A stretch of DNA of 64,000 bases, taken from Helianthus annuus (lineage: Eukaryota > Streptophyta > Magnoliopsida > Asterales > Asteraceae). The stretch lies in NCBI RefSeq assembly GCF_002127325.2, contig NC_035436.2:21732883-21796882 (forward strand), given 5' to 3'. The number at the start of each line of letters is the position of its first letter. Positions within the stretch are counted from its first letter, which is position 1. The notes under the pieces are model-generated. The model saw only the letters and a list, made by a program, of their open reading frames with translations, was not told the DNA's origin and made no database searches. This document shows, piece after piece, positions 1 to 11,301 of the stretch. The position numbers were made by a program, and so were the translations under genes.

Positions 1-1691
1 TCATTCCATGAAGGTGGGTGCTTGTTTGGCCGAAAGTATGGCCTCCAAGACAATAAGGAGTCTGTGCTTTAGGTATGGTGCAATCATGTTTCTTACATGG
101 TACCGTATGGCAAATTTAATAAACAAATGCTAAAGTAATTATCAATAGAAAAGTAAAACCATCATGTTTTGGGTGAGGTGACTTGGACGACTACACAAGT
201 GGTGTAGTATTAGGTTGTAGGTTGTTCAGATTGGTCTTAGATTTTAGACTTCATGATGCATGTATGTGGAACCCATATGTAATTAATAATGTTTTATATA
301 TATAGGCATGTCATATACCTATTTAATGTTGCAATTTCATGTGAGAGAAAAAAAAAGAAACATGAGGTGGCTTCTCACATTCTTGGAATTTGTTTTTACT
401 AATCAACCCAAAGGTATGGTATGGATTTGCCAATCTTTTATTATTTGATTTGTACTTGCATTGTTTACATGAAAAATCCTCATGTTAACTTGCAACCATA
501 ACACATAATTAATTATATACACATTGCAACTCTTACATAAAAATCATAATTTATATAAGCCACATATACGAAATCTAACAGTTTCGCAAACTATTAGCCT
601 TGTATAAACGTAGACGCGCGACAATTTATAAAGGTTAAATGAAATCATTTTAGATGCATATGATAATATATTATGCATAAAAATAACTTGAAAAATGCTT
701 TCCTAGCATTTTAATTTATGTATCACTAATGCCCGTGTTCGTCAAATCGTTTAAACATGTACCAATAATTACTAAAAATATCACCTAGTGTGTGTAATTT
801 AACCTTGTGAATGTATGGAGTTTTGCTAGACGTGCAACGACAATCATACAAAATTTAGGTCTAACACGTATAATCAAAATGTATTCATGATTATGGGACA
901 TACAGAAATTGACTCGAACCGAATCTGATGTTGACCATGTTTGACCGAACCCGAACTCGAACCGAACCTGATGTTGACCACCACTGACCACATTTGACCA
1001 GTCAACCCGCTATGTTGACTGGGTTGACCTGAACCCCAAACGATACCTGAGTTGACTGTTTTGACCCGACATGAACCGCATTTGAACCAAACCAAAACTT
1101 GAACAACCACAATAATCACACCACTGCCGCCGCTGCAACAACCATCACCAATGTCGCTGGCTGCCACCGTACTGCAACGGCTCCGTTTGCCGTTCGTCGG
1201 TTGCGTTAAAATCGCGTAAAATGCTTCGGTTGTCGTTTTTAATGCATTTCTCGATCCGATTTTGAACGTGGTTACTAAAATTCGATTACGAATCCAAATT
1301 TATCATAATATTTCGGTCTTGTAGGAAATACACGAGTCTGATGCTTTCGTTTCGTTGTCGGTGCATTCCTACAGTCGCGTTTTTCGTTCACGTTTGCGTT
1401 TTGTGACGTTCGAAAGCCTGTTATTTCGCAAAACCACATTCAAATGTTTAGATTACAAGTATAAACTTCATATTTGTTGGCGTTGTCAGTAGTTTGTACG
1501 GCATAAGTTCGTTGTCGCTTAATATCCAGCAGATTTCCCGAAAATCACCATACGCGCACTATAGAGTCGGATAGGCGTTCCTAGGCATTCCACGAGCCAA
1601 ATTAAGTTAATTTGTGCCTTAAACACTATTTATTATCGCCTTAAATGTTTGTTAATCGCGTAATTAAAAGCCGTTAATTACCGGTTGCCAC
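1..1691. other. Unassigned flank, probably the end of another retroelement
   Basis: No convincing gene is seen here. The sequence is AT-rich to about 780, then a TTGAC-rich block, then a CpG-rich block (about 1190-1560). It ends abruptly at about 1691, where similarity to the 3' LTR of element A starts (compare 52539 onward). The last bases before the junction read CCACA, compatible with an LTR ending in CA. I infer that this is the right end of an element inserted into the 5' LTR of A whose other end lies outside the window. A deletion junction is the alternative. Confidence 0.5.
890..1075. repeat. TTGAC-rich degenerate repeat block
   Basis: TTGAC cores, mostly TTGACC and TTGACT, occur about eight times, interspersed with CCGAAC-type motifs. 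No coding potential is evident. TTGAC is the core of the W-box bound by plant WRKY factors, but the block may simply be degenerate tandem sequence from an LTR U3 region. Confidence 0.5.
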
Positions 1692-2383
1692 AAATTTAAC
1701 CTTTAAAGCTTATGTGAAATGACCAAAATACCCCTACGGTGCATAGTTTGGCCATAAATGATAAATTTCAAATATATACAATATCTTACTGATATGACTT
1801 TCAAAAGTAAGTATTTTTACTGATCATTTTAGACCAGAACCTCAGATTGTCATTTAACCTCTTTTGTAATTATTAGAATGACCAAAATACCCCTAAGGGG
1901 CTTAAATTGATTTTAAATTCGTTTTGGGCATAATGGAAGGTATCCTACTGATATCACAACATACTTAAGGCATATTAACTTGTGAAACCTGTACATGACT
2001 TTTTTGGTTACCCGTTATGCATTATTCGCGTTCGGTGCGGTTTATGTAACTAGTTTGCATAAATTGACCGAAACGGGTCAAAACCTATTATTTTTGCTTA
2101 AAAATCCAGAATGTGTTTAGTTTACCCATATTATACAAGTCTTCATACTTTTCGGGTCTAAATCACATTCTAATCCGGTCTTCGCTTAATCTTGCATTTT
2201 GAACCATAAACCTTTCAACAAAACTAACCGGTCTAAGTTTAAACTTAAGTAAGACCCGTTAGGAATCTAATAGGTAATTAAAACCTTCGTTCCAGATTTA
2301 GGAGCCCAGTAAAAGATACTTGCACTTGCTGATTGTTATACGACTGAGATAAATTTGTATATTTTGCTTAGGTAAATACTTTT
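1692..2383 (+). repeat. Element A 5' LTR, first part
   Basis: Collinear with 52539 onward in the 3' LTR (shared landmarks include AACCTTTAAAGCTTATG and AAACGGGTCAAA). The 5' LTR lacks about the first 2 kb present in the 3' LTR. It is interrupted by element E, with TSD CTTTT at 2379-2383 and 10299-10303. The remaining 5' and 3' parts both measure about 1491 bp once insertions are removed. Confidence 0.88.
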
Positions 2384-2830
2384 TGTAGGATCGTTCGATT
2401 GATCTGAATGAGTCGTTCAGAGAGGTTCTGCTCTATTTCAGGTGCGGAAAACAAGAAATAGACTTAGAAACAGCTAATTCTTCACTTTAACTACTGATTT
2501 GATTAATCTGACAGCGATTACAATCAGTCTTCACACCGGCAACACTTCGGTATGGAATACAAGGACTAACTAAATGATTTCGCTCCAAGTGACCTATTTA
2601 TAGGCACTTGATTCCGCTCAGAACGATACAATCACATTTCGGGCGGAATTAGAACTTCGTGATTCCGCTCGAAAGTGTCAACATGACATTTCAGGCGGAA
2701 TCAGCCTCTGGAGCAAAATCAGCTTGTTAAACACTTAAACTCTCCTATTTTCTCGATCTACACATCCTGATCTATACAATCTAGTCTAAGGCTCGATACA
2801 AGACGAAGTCGACATATGTATGCACCAATA
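2384..2830 (-). repeat. Element E 3' LTR
   Basis: Pairs with 9852-10298. On the plus strand it runs from TGTAGGATCG to GCACCAATA; the outer copy ends in the canonical ACA, so this copy's inner end has a C-to-T change. A TATA-like CCTATAAATAGG lies on the minus strand at 2593-2604. The sequence also carries the TTCCGC/GGCGGAAT motifs that fill the leader. Confidence 0.92.
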
Positions 2831-2841
2831 GACTCCCCCTT
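2831..2841 (-). other. Element E polypurine tract
   Basis: On the minus strand the sequence reads AAGGGGGAGTC directly next to the 3' LTR, the expected position and composition for the plus-strand primer. Confidence 0.8.
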
Positions 2842-4242
2842 AGATGTTGACGAGTATGTGTCGAGTCTGACTGTGACATGTCTTCGCACCTTCAGTCTTG
2901 ATCAGTCTCTCTGGGCTTCATTCTTGTTGATGCATATTTTGTCTATCGCCTTCGTCAATCCGAGTCGTAGTGAAAAGCCGGAAGAAATCAAGTGCATAAT
3001 GTCATATTTAGTTAGAAATGGCAAGGTGGCAAACTTGTAATTAGTGTGAACTTTCACTAAGTTGCCTTGACCATATAAATAGGAGTTATGTCATAGATTT
3101 TAAAGACTTTTGGAAGACTTTTAGAAGAGATTTAGAGAGAAGTTGGGGAGAAGACTTTCTAGAGAGAGAAAGTAGAGAGAGAAAGCTGTAAATCCGTGAT
3201 TCTTGTATCAATCTTGTCAAAGTTAGTAATGGAATCACGTTAAAAGTACGCTATCGTGTGTTCGGTCACGTTCGTTCACGGATTCCGCACGTGAAACGAA
3301 CGTTACGCAATCGAACGGTCGCCAAACCGATCCTACAATTCTCTATCTCTAACAGCAACAACAGACTCCCCTTAACAATGTGCTGGCATTCCTTTGGTTC
3401 TTCAGCATTATCTACTTCAGGATCGTTTTTTGGCTTTCACAGTTCCATGATCGTTATCCTGGCTCAAGATTTGTCCTCAGAATCGATGACCTAGCTCATG
3501 CTCTGTTCACAGAATCCTCAGGTATCGAAACCTGGCTCTCTAACACATAAGTTTCTCATGATCGATCAGCCTGACTCAGACTAGCCTGCATAATCTCTAC
3601 CTCACAGTAAATTTCTCACATTTAAACATTTCAAATATAGAGATATGCACTAATACTAACTCTCCCTCAGATCGAATCAATAGATTTTCATTCAGAATCT
3701 TGATGAACCAATTGTAAGATTATATTTTGAAAACATTTGATTTCAAACTCAGACTCCCCCTCACCACATGGTCATCATGTCTAGCACTTGGAATTTTGAA
3801 AATCAGCTTTTCAATATCAGTTGTCAAAAATCTTTTTGACTTTTCAAAATTTATGCTAAAACACACTGAAAATATTTTTGGATTTTGAGATATGAGAAAT
3901 AAAATGCAGTAAAGTAATATTTACAAACAATATTTTCGTGAGTTTGTGTAAGAGGATCATATCAGTTTTTGAGACAAGTCACCAACACCGTTAAGCTTGA
4001 TTTCATTTTAAGCTTTAAACAATTCACCTAGATTGTCAGTATATTTTTCCACTTAAATTTTCACACAAAGTTTAATTGATTCGAGATACGATATTAATGT
4101 CTTAAGCACTTGAACTTATCCGTGTGTCCCACTACTTGTATATACTTCTGTATCCAGATCCCAATATTCAGTCTTACAGGTGAGTATACCTAGATGATAT
4201 CTGTAAAGGGGTTAGATGCGAGGGCCGTGAGAGCTCAGGTCG

Positions 4243-4254
4243 ATACTTCCGTAT
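4243..4254 (-). other. GGAA-loop hairpin, copy 2 of element E
   Basis: On the minus strand ATAC-GGAA-GTAT forms a 4-bp stem with a GNRA-type loop, preceded by CTCTCTGCGT and followed by CGACCTGAGC. The counterpart in element C is 32290-32301. Function unknown; structure inferred by eye. Confidence 0.5.
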
Positions 4255-4411
4255 ACGCAGAGAGATGACGGCTTCAACTTTTCGGTGTGTCCCCTTTAGA
4301 GGATCTTTTATTACAATAGCAGTGACTATCAATTCTATTGTTTCATCAACTTGCTGAGGGCGATGCTATGTTTCAAGCATTTGCGGAAAGTATTATACGG
4401 GGACTAGGTCA

Positions 4412-4423
4412 GTATTTCCATAC
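4412..4423 (-). other. GGAA-loop hairpin, copy 1 of element E
   Basis: On the minus strand GTAT-GGAA-ATAC forms a perfect 4-bp stem with a GGAA loop, preceded by ACTTCTGCT and followed by TGACCTAGTCC. The element C counterpart at 32122-32131 has a weaker stem. The offset between the two hairpins is 169 nt here and 168 nt in C. Confidence 0.5.
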
Positions 4424-4793
4424 AGCAGAAGTCCCGGGATAATACCCAAGATATCATTAAGCATAAATACCTAGTATCTCAGAAAGAGGGACCTTTCAAA
4501 CAAGATTTCGGGGGTTACCCATATATCCAAGAAGTTGTTCCCCACGAACTAAGCAAGTTTGAATTTTTAGGTTTATATCTCGTCACAATCTACTAAATGT
4601 GCAAAAACCTACTGGCATATCCGCAGTGAGATTGTTTATCACATCTTATCTTTACGTTTCTTTAGCATGTTGTGACAGTCCACTGATGTACTATCATTTC
4701 CTCTTTTATACAACAAAACTCATTTTTGATTTTATCATTTTTTTGGTTTTTTTCAAATTTTCTAATGTTTTTGGATTTTCTGAAAATTTTCTA

Positions 4794-4803
4794 CTCCCCC
4801 TAA
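4794..4803 (-). other. Internal (central-type) polypurine tract of E
   Basis: TTAGGGGGAG on the minus strand, far from the LTR. The same ten bases occur at the matching place in C (31741-31750) and after pol in D (43549-43558). It resembles a central PPT used as a second plus-strand primer site; that use is inferred. Confidence 0.5.
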
Positions 4804-5678
4804 AATGCAAACACATTAAAGAAAAATTGAAAACAACTAAGCTCTCGACCCAATTGTAAACACAAAATGTAAAACAAACTTTACAGAAATATGACAACTG
4901 ACATCGAATAGCATCAAATCGGCATTTACTTGGTATAAACAATCCGAACTCCCCATTTCAACAAACCATTTTCTCATTTAGATTTCAAAACACTTAAGTT
5001 TGTTTTAATCAAAATGATTTTTCCGGAAAATGAATTTGTTTTTACCACTTGTAGGTTAGGGTTCATCATCTTGTCTTTTACCCATATGTAGTAAATCAAG
5101 TACAACTTAATGTCCCCGATTTACCATTTACAATTAAGCAACCTCTGTACCAATTGAAAAAACACAAACAATACCAATTGTAGGAATATCACATCTACAT
5201 AAACCAATTCTAAGATCGAAGATGCCGATTCCTGCTTCGCACTTACCCACCTGGAAGCTCCGGCGTAGTCCTTCAACTTGTAAAAATTTAAACAATTTTA
5301 AAAACTTTCATACAAACTCATTAAAACATGAATGATGCTGATTCCTGATCCACGATTACAAACTTGGGATCTCCGGCATAGTCCTAAGACTTCAAGGGAA
5401 AAGAATTTCCACCCAAGTCTTTTCAGACTTAAGGGTTTTCAATTCTTGCTCAGTAGGGTTATAAGTTGCCTTTTTAGTTGCATAAAAATCTTTAACCCCT
5501 TTTGCTTTCCCATTAAGTATTTTCCTAAAAATTTTCTTAACATTCCCATTGAATGTTTTCTCGACATCAAACTCAGTTTTCTCGGAGTAAAACTGATCCG
5601 AGATCTCAACCTTACCAACTTTCTGTTTAACTTCTTCAAATTTCAGTGATGGAAAATCATCATCATTTACTGAATTTT

Positions 5679-7343
5679 TTACCTAACCTGTGGCTCTTCT
5701 GGCTTTGTGGAACCAGATTCATTGCCAACTTTCTCATCAACCTTTTTAACAACCCACACTTGGTTGTCTTTTGCTTTCTTTTTGTAAAAAAATTTCTTCG
5801 AACACTCACTAACTTCATAAGTAGAATTTTCAAAAATTTTGAATTTTTTAGTTTGTGGTTCAACATCAATAACTTTTTCTTTTAGTTTATCAGAAACTCC
5901 CTGTTTTGTCTTGATATTATTTGGACAATTCCATGCAATGTGACCAGCTTCATTGCACTTGAAATAGGTCCGAGTCTCTTTAGGATGAAACACTCCAGTT
6001 CCATTCGTCTTCTTTTCAGCAAGAAACTCCAGGTTTGATTGTCTCCAGAACGGTTTCTTCTGTTCATCTTCAGCACTTCCACCTGAAACGAATTCTGTTT
6101 TTGTTTTATAATTTTTCTCATTTTTATAATTTTCTGGTGGAACGAAACCTAAACCTTTCTTTTTGAGCTTACCGTTATGGTTTGGTTTCTTTTGAAAACC
6201 AGAACCAGAACTGTAACCCTTTTTTTTGTTTAAACGTTGTTGAACTCTTGAAGTGTATTTTTTAGGTTTTCCAGTAAGATTTAAATCTTTTATTTCAGAA
6301 ATGTTAATTTTTGTCATTTTGAAAACCTTTTTGATCATGTCAAAACGAACACTTCTTATTGGAAACTCTTTGTCAGAGTATAATTTGTCAGAATCATTTA
6401 AAGTGTATGCTACTTCAAATGTTTCATCATCCAAATTCGCTTTAGATAACAAAAACTCTTTACTATAAAACTGTTTAACTGACGATTTTGGACTGTTGGC
6501 TGATGAACTTGACCCTCCAGACTCAGATTTTGACTCAGACTCCTCATCAGTATCCAACACCTGATCGACCACCTTTTTGATTAACTCAAACTCATGATCA
6601 GTGTCAGACGATGTGAAAGTGACGTCAATATTTTCCAGTAATTCATCAGTTGTGTCAGTTTTTAGCTTTATATTGACTGCTTTTTCAAGTTGCTCCTCGT
6701 TCGGTTTTCTAGGAGAATATCCTTCCCAAATTGGAGGCGGACACTTGTTATTGCTAACAGTCGGTTTCTTACCAGTATCTTTTTTCTTTGGCTTGTCATC
6801 CTTGAATGCTTCAAAACCTGCAACAGTTGGATATATTCGATTAATGAGATAATCAGAACTAGAATAACTTTGTAATAAACGTCTAATTCTCTCATTCTCA
6901 ATTTTTTCAGTTTCCAACTCTTGCTTCCATTTAGCACTCTCTTCGATGTAGAAATTGATAGCATTCTGCTTCGACATCATCACAACATTCATCATTGTCA
7001 AAGCATTCTCTCTTTCTATGTTTGTCTTTTGAAGACCAGTTACTGTTCTGTTCAAGACATCATAAGATTCTTTCACATAGTTGAGATTGAACAGCAACTG
7101 CTCCTTCTTTTTCTCAAACTCAGCCAGCTTTTCGTCTTTGTTTGCACATTCTTTGCAAGGTTCAAGACACTTTGAACATGGCTTGACAACTTCAACAATC
7201 TTTTCTACTTCTATAATTTTTTCTACTTCGATCACTCTCTCAGCTTCAATCACCTTTTCTTTTTCTTTCACTTGCTCAGTCTCAACCATCTCCTCAGCAA
7301 CACTTACAGCATTCTCATTCTGAACAACACTTTCAACTTTCAT
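5679..7343 (-). pseudogene. gag: Gag C-terminal coiled-coil and second knuckle of element E
   Basis: 554 residues. The N-terminal 60 residues are Val/Glu/Lys repeats (EKIIEVEKIVEV type) that look like a coiled coil. A CSKC..CKEC cysteine pair cluster follows, then a helical Glu/Lys region, a NKCPPPIWEGY motif, an acidic Ser-rich linker, and a basic stretch ending in a second knuckle that reads YFKCNEAGHIAWNC. Its first Cys is replaced by Tyr. The related part of C (28990-31050) keeps this order. Confidence 0.75.
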
Positions 7344-7902
7344 TTCTTGTTTCTTCTTTTGCAGCTCGTTTTTCTTTCAGTTTCTCCACGGGTTCTACAA
7401 AATAAAAATGAAAACTTTCAGGAGACAAATGAGATTTTGCAATGTTAATATGTTTTTCTTCCTCATCATCACTACTGCTATTATCAGTTGGTGACTGATC
7501 AAACTCTACAGATTTTTCAGAACTAGCATCCGATGAACCAAAATCAGATGGTGTTTGATCAAAAACAATTTCTTTTTCTGAACTGTCATCTGAGCTTTGT
7601 GAACTTTCATCTGCACTCTGTGAGCTTTCATCAGATGCAACAGACTTTACAGTTTCACCAATAGATTTCATCCATGCGGTAAACATATCAGGTTCTTTCA
7701 CAATCTTTGAAATGAATGATTTCAATTCTCCCTTTTCATCAATAAACATATCCCAGCTAAAGCCTTCAGGTAGCCTTTCATCATCTTGATCGACTAAACA
7801 TGCTTTGCTTTCAGGTGATATGTAATTGTTCCAGTTAAAATCCACCAAACACGCTCTTTTTGAATCTTCGATTCTTCTACCATGAGCCACCTGCGGTTCT
7901 TG

Positions 7903-8280
7903 CTATTGCTGTTGACCAACTTGCTGATAAATGGCTTTCAGGTAGTAATCGTCTTTTCCAAACAGATTCTGAGCTCCACTAGCTTCCCTATTCTTGGATT
8001 CTCTTTTGAAATGGCCTTTCTCCCTGCATCGAAAACAAATAACTTTAGATTTATCAAAACCTAAAGTAGATACATGTGCATCAAGAAAGTCATTTCTCCC
8101 AGTAATAAGCTTGAACTTTTCAGCTCGTCTAAGAACACTAGCTAGACACCACTTAATATCCATCAGTTCCATCTCTTCGGCATCTATCTGATCGTAATCC
8201 TCCTTTGTGAGCATAGGATTCCCGATCCTCCCAGCCACTAAACCTTCATAAGATAGCAACACTGAACCAAGTAGCGCCAT
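7903..8280 (-). pseudogene. gag: Gag first zinc-knuckle segment of element E
   Basis: 125 residues with the conserved stretch RIGNPMLTKEDYDQID, then the knuckle CFRCREKGHFKRES. A working CCHC knuckle needs Cys at the last position; here it is Ser, whereas element C keeps Cys. The knuckle would bind element RNA. A stop at the 3' end separates it from the next in-frame segment (7333-7890), which carries repeated acidic SSDD/SSQS blocks. Confidence 0.75.
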
Positions 8281-8726
8281 GTGATCTTTCGCAACCTCTT
8301 CAGAAAAAATTTAACCGTCTGGAAGATTTAACGCGATGTTGCACTGAATCACATAACCATTTCCAGTTTTCGTGCTCTGAGAATGAAAGCTTGTAGTTGA
8401 CTCTCTTGGATTAACAGTCGAAAATGAAGAGAATCCATTGCTTTTGTTTGAATTTTGATCAGCTTTTTCCGTTGAATCCACAGCACTAAAAGCAGTTTGT
8501 ATTTTCGGGCTTCTTTCAGCTTCCGGAACACTACCTTTGTAGTACATCTTTACATCTTGTTGACCGCTTGGACTGTTCATCCTCACGATCTTTTGCTGTT
8601 CCAAATCCTGACTTTCAATCTTTTCAATAAACTGAGAAATCGTTATTCCATCATAAACCCCGGTATTTTTCAGAATCATCAAGTAAGTTCACTACTCTTT
8701 CTGCGGTAACGCATTAGCTAACTTGT

Positions 8727-9227
8727 CTACCCACTCTTCACGATCTTTTTTATACTAAGCATCGACATGGATCGCACTAAGTGGCAGTATCGTTCGATCA
8801 GCTTCTTCGTATCTTCTCCCGGTAAAATACTGAACAGATCAAATTCTTTCTTGAGCAACGCCTTCTTGCTCTTAATCATGTTCTCACTTCCCTCAAACTT
8901 CACACGTAGAGCATCCCAGATTGACTTTAATGTTTTATCATGCTGTAGTAACACAAAGATGTCTTCTTTGATGGCTTGTTGAAGCAAACTTATCATCATC
9001 TTTTCAGCACGATACATATCCCGTTCTTGATCACTAAACTCAGAAATTGTTTTCACAACTTGTAACTCAGTTTGTGGCAAAACATATTTCTTCAGAATAC
9101 ATTCCCATGACCTAAGATGGTTTGCCTGAACCCAGTTTTCGAATCTGTCTTTCCACCCGGAGTACTCTTCGATACTCATCAGTTTCGGGGGCTTTTGTAA
9201 CGTTCCGGTCTCGTTTTCCAAGTTCAT
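8727..9227 (-). pseudogene. gag: Gag N-terminal domain of element E
   Basis: This 166-residue piece begins MNLENETGTLQKPPKL and continues with YSGWKDRFENWVQANHLRSW, then an SIWDALRVKFEG segment, typical of the UBN2/Copia-type Gag domain in which a central W-D/W-E motif organises a helical bundle. The matching part of C is 27591-28090. The start shown is the first Met after an in-frame TAG that C also has. The reading frame is lost near 8727, after which the next 123 residues (8311-8682) continue the domain in another frame. Confidence 0.8.
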
Positions 9228-9838
9228 GTTCTAAGCAATGGAAGCCGGAGTAGTCGGAGATGAAGCGAACGCATTATAGAACTCTTCTTCATGATGACTT
9301 ATCACGTTTTTCAATAAACAATAGCTTTCGAGCGGAATTAACCAAAATTCAGTTCGGAGCGAAATAGTAAACCAGCCTCTGGAGCGAAATCACTGAGTGT
9401 AGTTTGGAGCGAAATCCCAATTCTCTGGAGCGAAATCAAACACTTGTAACTCTGGAGCGAAATCACTAGTATAACTCTCAAGCGAAATCAGTAGTTAGGC
9501 AATCTGAAGCGGAATTAGTATGGACTTTGGAGCGAAATCAACCCCAATTTGGAGCGAAACCTCAGAAATTGTATTCTGAAGTGGAATCAACACAATATCC
9601 CGAGCGAAATCAGAGAATGTCCAGTTCGAGCGGAATCAGTTCACGGGTCCATTTTGTCTATTTTTACTTTGAATTTAGGTCTCAAACTTTCAAGGATTTG
9701 TTAATAGTCACTTATACACAGTCTGTGAAAAATTGAATAAGTTTTGACCGTTAAATCTAGTTCTGATGAAGAAAGAAGGTGTAGAAGTAAGAAATTTGAT
9801 GAAATCTAGCTAATCTCTGCAGAACTCCTCCTCCTGAT
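9228..9838 (-). repeat. Element E leader with AGCGAAAT repeats
   Basis: Between the PBS and the first gag Met, about thirteen copies of a degenerate motif, GGAGCGAAATC on the plus strand (GATTTCGCTCC on the coding strand), lie at irregular spacing (densest at 9328-9640). A short frame reading EEFYNAFAS..SIA ends at a TAG just before the gag Met. Element C has the same arrangement with TTTCGCTT repeats. Confidence 0.7.
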
Positions 9839-9849
9839 CTCTGATACCA
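9839..9849 (-). other. Element E primer-binding site
   Basis: On the minus strand TGGTATCAGAG lies 2 nt inside the 5' LTR. This matches the complement of the initiator Met-tRNA 3' end, the usual primer for plant Copia and many gypsy elements. Confidence 0.85.
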
Positions 9850-9851
9850 CT

Positions 9852-10298
9852 TGTAGGATCGTTCGGCTGATCCGCATGAGTCGTTCAGAGAGGTTCTGAT
9901 CTATTTCAGGTGCGGAAAACAAGAAATAGACTTAGAAACAACTAATTCTTCACTTTAACTACTGATTTGATTAATCTGACAGCGATTACAATCAGTCTTC
10001 ACACCGGCAGCACTTCGGTATGGAATACAAGGACTAACTACATGATTTTGCTCCAAGTGACCTATTTATAGGCACTTGATTCCGCTCAGAACGATACAGA
10101 CACATTTCGGGCGGAATTAGAACTTCGTGATTCCGCTCGAAAGTGTCAACATGACATTTTAGGCGGAATCAGTCTCTAGAGCGAAATCAGCTTGTTAAAC
10201 ACTTAAACTCTCCTATTTTCTCGATCTACGCATCCTAATCTATACAATCTAGTCTAAGACTCGATACAGGACGAAGTCGACAGATGTATGCACCAACA
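9852..10298 (-). repeat. Element E 5' LTR
   Basis: 447 bp, pairing with 2384-2830 with few differences. On the minus strand it starts TGTTGGTGCAT and ends GATCCTACA; the start is close to the C LTR start TGTTGGTGCAC. A TATA-like CCTATAAATAGG sits on the minus strand at 10061-10072 and marks the likely core promoter. Confidence 0.92.
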
Positions 10299-10303
10299 CT
10301 TTT

Positions 10304-11102
10304 AACTTGTTTTCCCTTATATGGGCTTGGGGTACGGTATTTATAAATACCGCTTGGTTGGGTATTGAATTTTTAATCGAATAATGGTTAAATCATTGAG
10401 ATAACCCGTTTAATCTGTTTTGTTTGTTTTAAGCCTTTGGGGGGTTATTGACCATGTCCTGGATATCCTCGGCTCATTCATTGAAATGGCCACGACTTAA
10501 GCATGGGGTGTAGGCATACACCTGCCGGTGCGTATGTAAAAAGATATAACCGCTGGTTAAGAATAACTCGCTGAGGGACTATATTATGTGGTGTGTCTAT
10601 TAATCTTTAACCCGGTATTTCTAACCCGGGCTACTGAACGTATAAAAAACATATAATTCTTTTACAAGATTATTTTTAAATAATTATCCCAAGTTATAAA
10701 AGAATATTTTTCCTTCTGCATTTAAATCAATTTTCTTAAACACTTTTGAAAAGAGTCGGTTAATTGTATTTACTAGTGTAAACTGACGTATTTTCCAAAA
10801 AGGTTAAGTGCAAGTACTAAGCGAAATGGGCTGGCTACTCCTAGTATCAAATAAAGATTCTTGCAAGCTTTTGATGCTTAAATCTGTTAAACAATATTTC
10901 TTTTTTCTTTGATCCGCCTGTGGATCTTTTTACAACCCGTTGTGTAATACTTTATGTTACTTTCAAATCGGTTTGTAATATTATTACTTTTAGACTTCCG
11001 CTGTGCATTGAACTGTGATAAATTGACTATGATGATATCAACTACGTCACGATACTCTCCACCGGGCGCACCGGTAATACGTGGAAATATCGGGGTGTAA
11101 CA
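10304..11102 (+). repeat. Element A 5' LTR, second part
   Basis: Continues the LTR after element E, collinear with 53230-54029. In a stretch of about 113 bp I count three differences. It ends CGGGGTGTAACA next to the PBS. Confidence 0.88.
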
Positions 11103-11105
11103 GGT

Positions 11106-11117
11106 TGGTATCAGAGC
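11106..11117 (+). other. Element A primer-binding site
   Basis: TGGTATCAGAGC, the initiator Met-tRNA complement, starts four bases after the 5' LTR end. Confidence 0.88.
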
Positions 11118-11301
11118 CAACATTGAGTGAATTAAACACTAGCCTTTTTTTTAATCTCAATGACACAGTTTCACATTCCTTGACTTCCGAGTCTAGGCAA
11201 AGGACTTAGGACTAATCCTAATCTTTTATTTTGTCCTTTATTTTTTTCTTTTGTTGTTTCTTTTGTTTGTTTTGACAGGAACAAGAGACAGGAACAAGAG
11301 A

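Larger units (their letters stand above)
2842..5391 (-). other. Element E conserved 3' non-coding region
   Basis: About 2.5 kb between the gag stop and the PPT with no credible gene. It is recognisably related to 31233-33089 of element C in the same order: the stretch after the gag stop, an internal purine tract, two small hairpins, and a block containing GGGACACACGGATAAG. Conservation of non-coding sequence between two diverged copies suggests a cis-acting role such as packaging or priming. It also holds a local duplication at about 5220-5280 and 5332-5395. Confidence 0.65.
5392..9227 (-). pseudogene. gag: Element E large Gag polyprotein, broken
   Basis: A single long Gag, about 1,270 codons, spread over at least two frames. 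It would form the particle shell and bind element RNA in the cytoplasm. From the N-terminus: a UBN2/Copia-type Gag domain (8727-9227), the rest of that domain (8311-8682), a first zinc knuckle (within 7903-8280), an acidic Ser/Asp-rich region (7333-7890), a Glu-rich coiled-coil start and basic tail with a second knuckle (5679-7343), and a C-terminal end in another frame to the stop at 5392-5394. Frameshifts lie near 8700, 7340 and 5670, with in-frame stops near 8311 and 7903. The whole order matches element C at 27519-31232. No pol follows. Confidence 0.85.
2384..10298 (-). mobile_element. Element E: gag-only SIRE-type LTR retrotransposon
   Basis: Bounded by 447-bp LTRs (2384-2830 and 9852-10298) and a perfect 5-bp TSD CTTTT. 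On the minus strand it holds 5' LTR, Met-tRNA PBS, a leader with motif repeats, a long broken gag, a 2.5-kb non-coding 3' region, a PPT and the 3' LTR. No protease, integrase, RT or RNase H was found. LTRs, leader, gag and 3' region all have counterparts in element C, so E and C are diverged members of one non-autonomous family. Confidence 0.92.

Noticed and set aside
1..780. Possible host gene or exon in the left flank
   Set aside because: No frame over 100 codons, no splice pattern or domain seen; AT-rich.
2816..3040. 74-codon open frame overlapping the E LTR/PPT
   Set aside because: Overlaps an LTR end and PPT, wrong strand for E, no domain or conservation in C.
5332..5649. 105-codon Phe-rich frame opposite the E gag end
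   Set aside because: Antisense shadow of the gag C-terminus (WVEILFP end on the minus strand).
11090..11120. tRNA-Met gene suggested by TGGTATCAGAGC
   Set aside because: It is only the 12-nt complement of the tRNA end, placed as a PBS next to an LTR; no cloverleaf.
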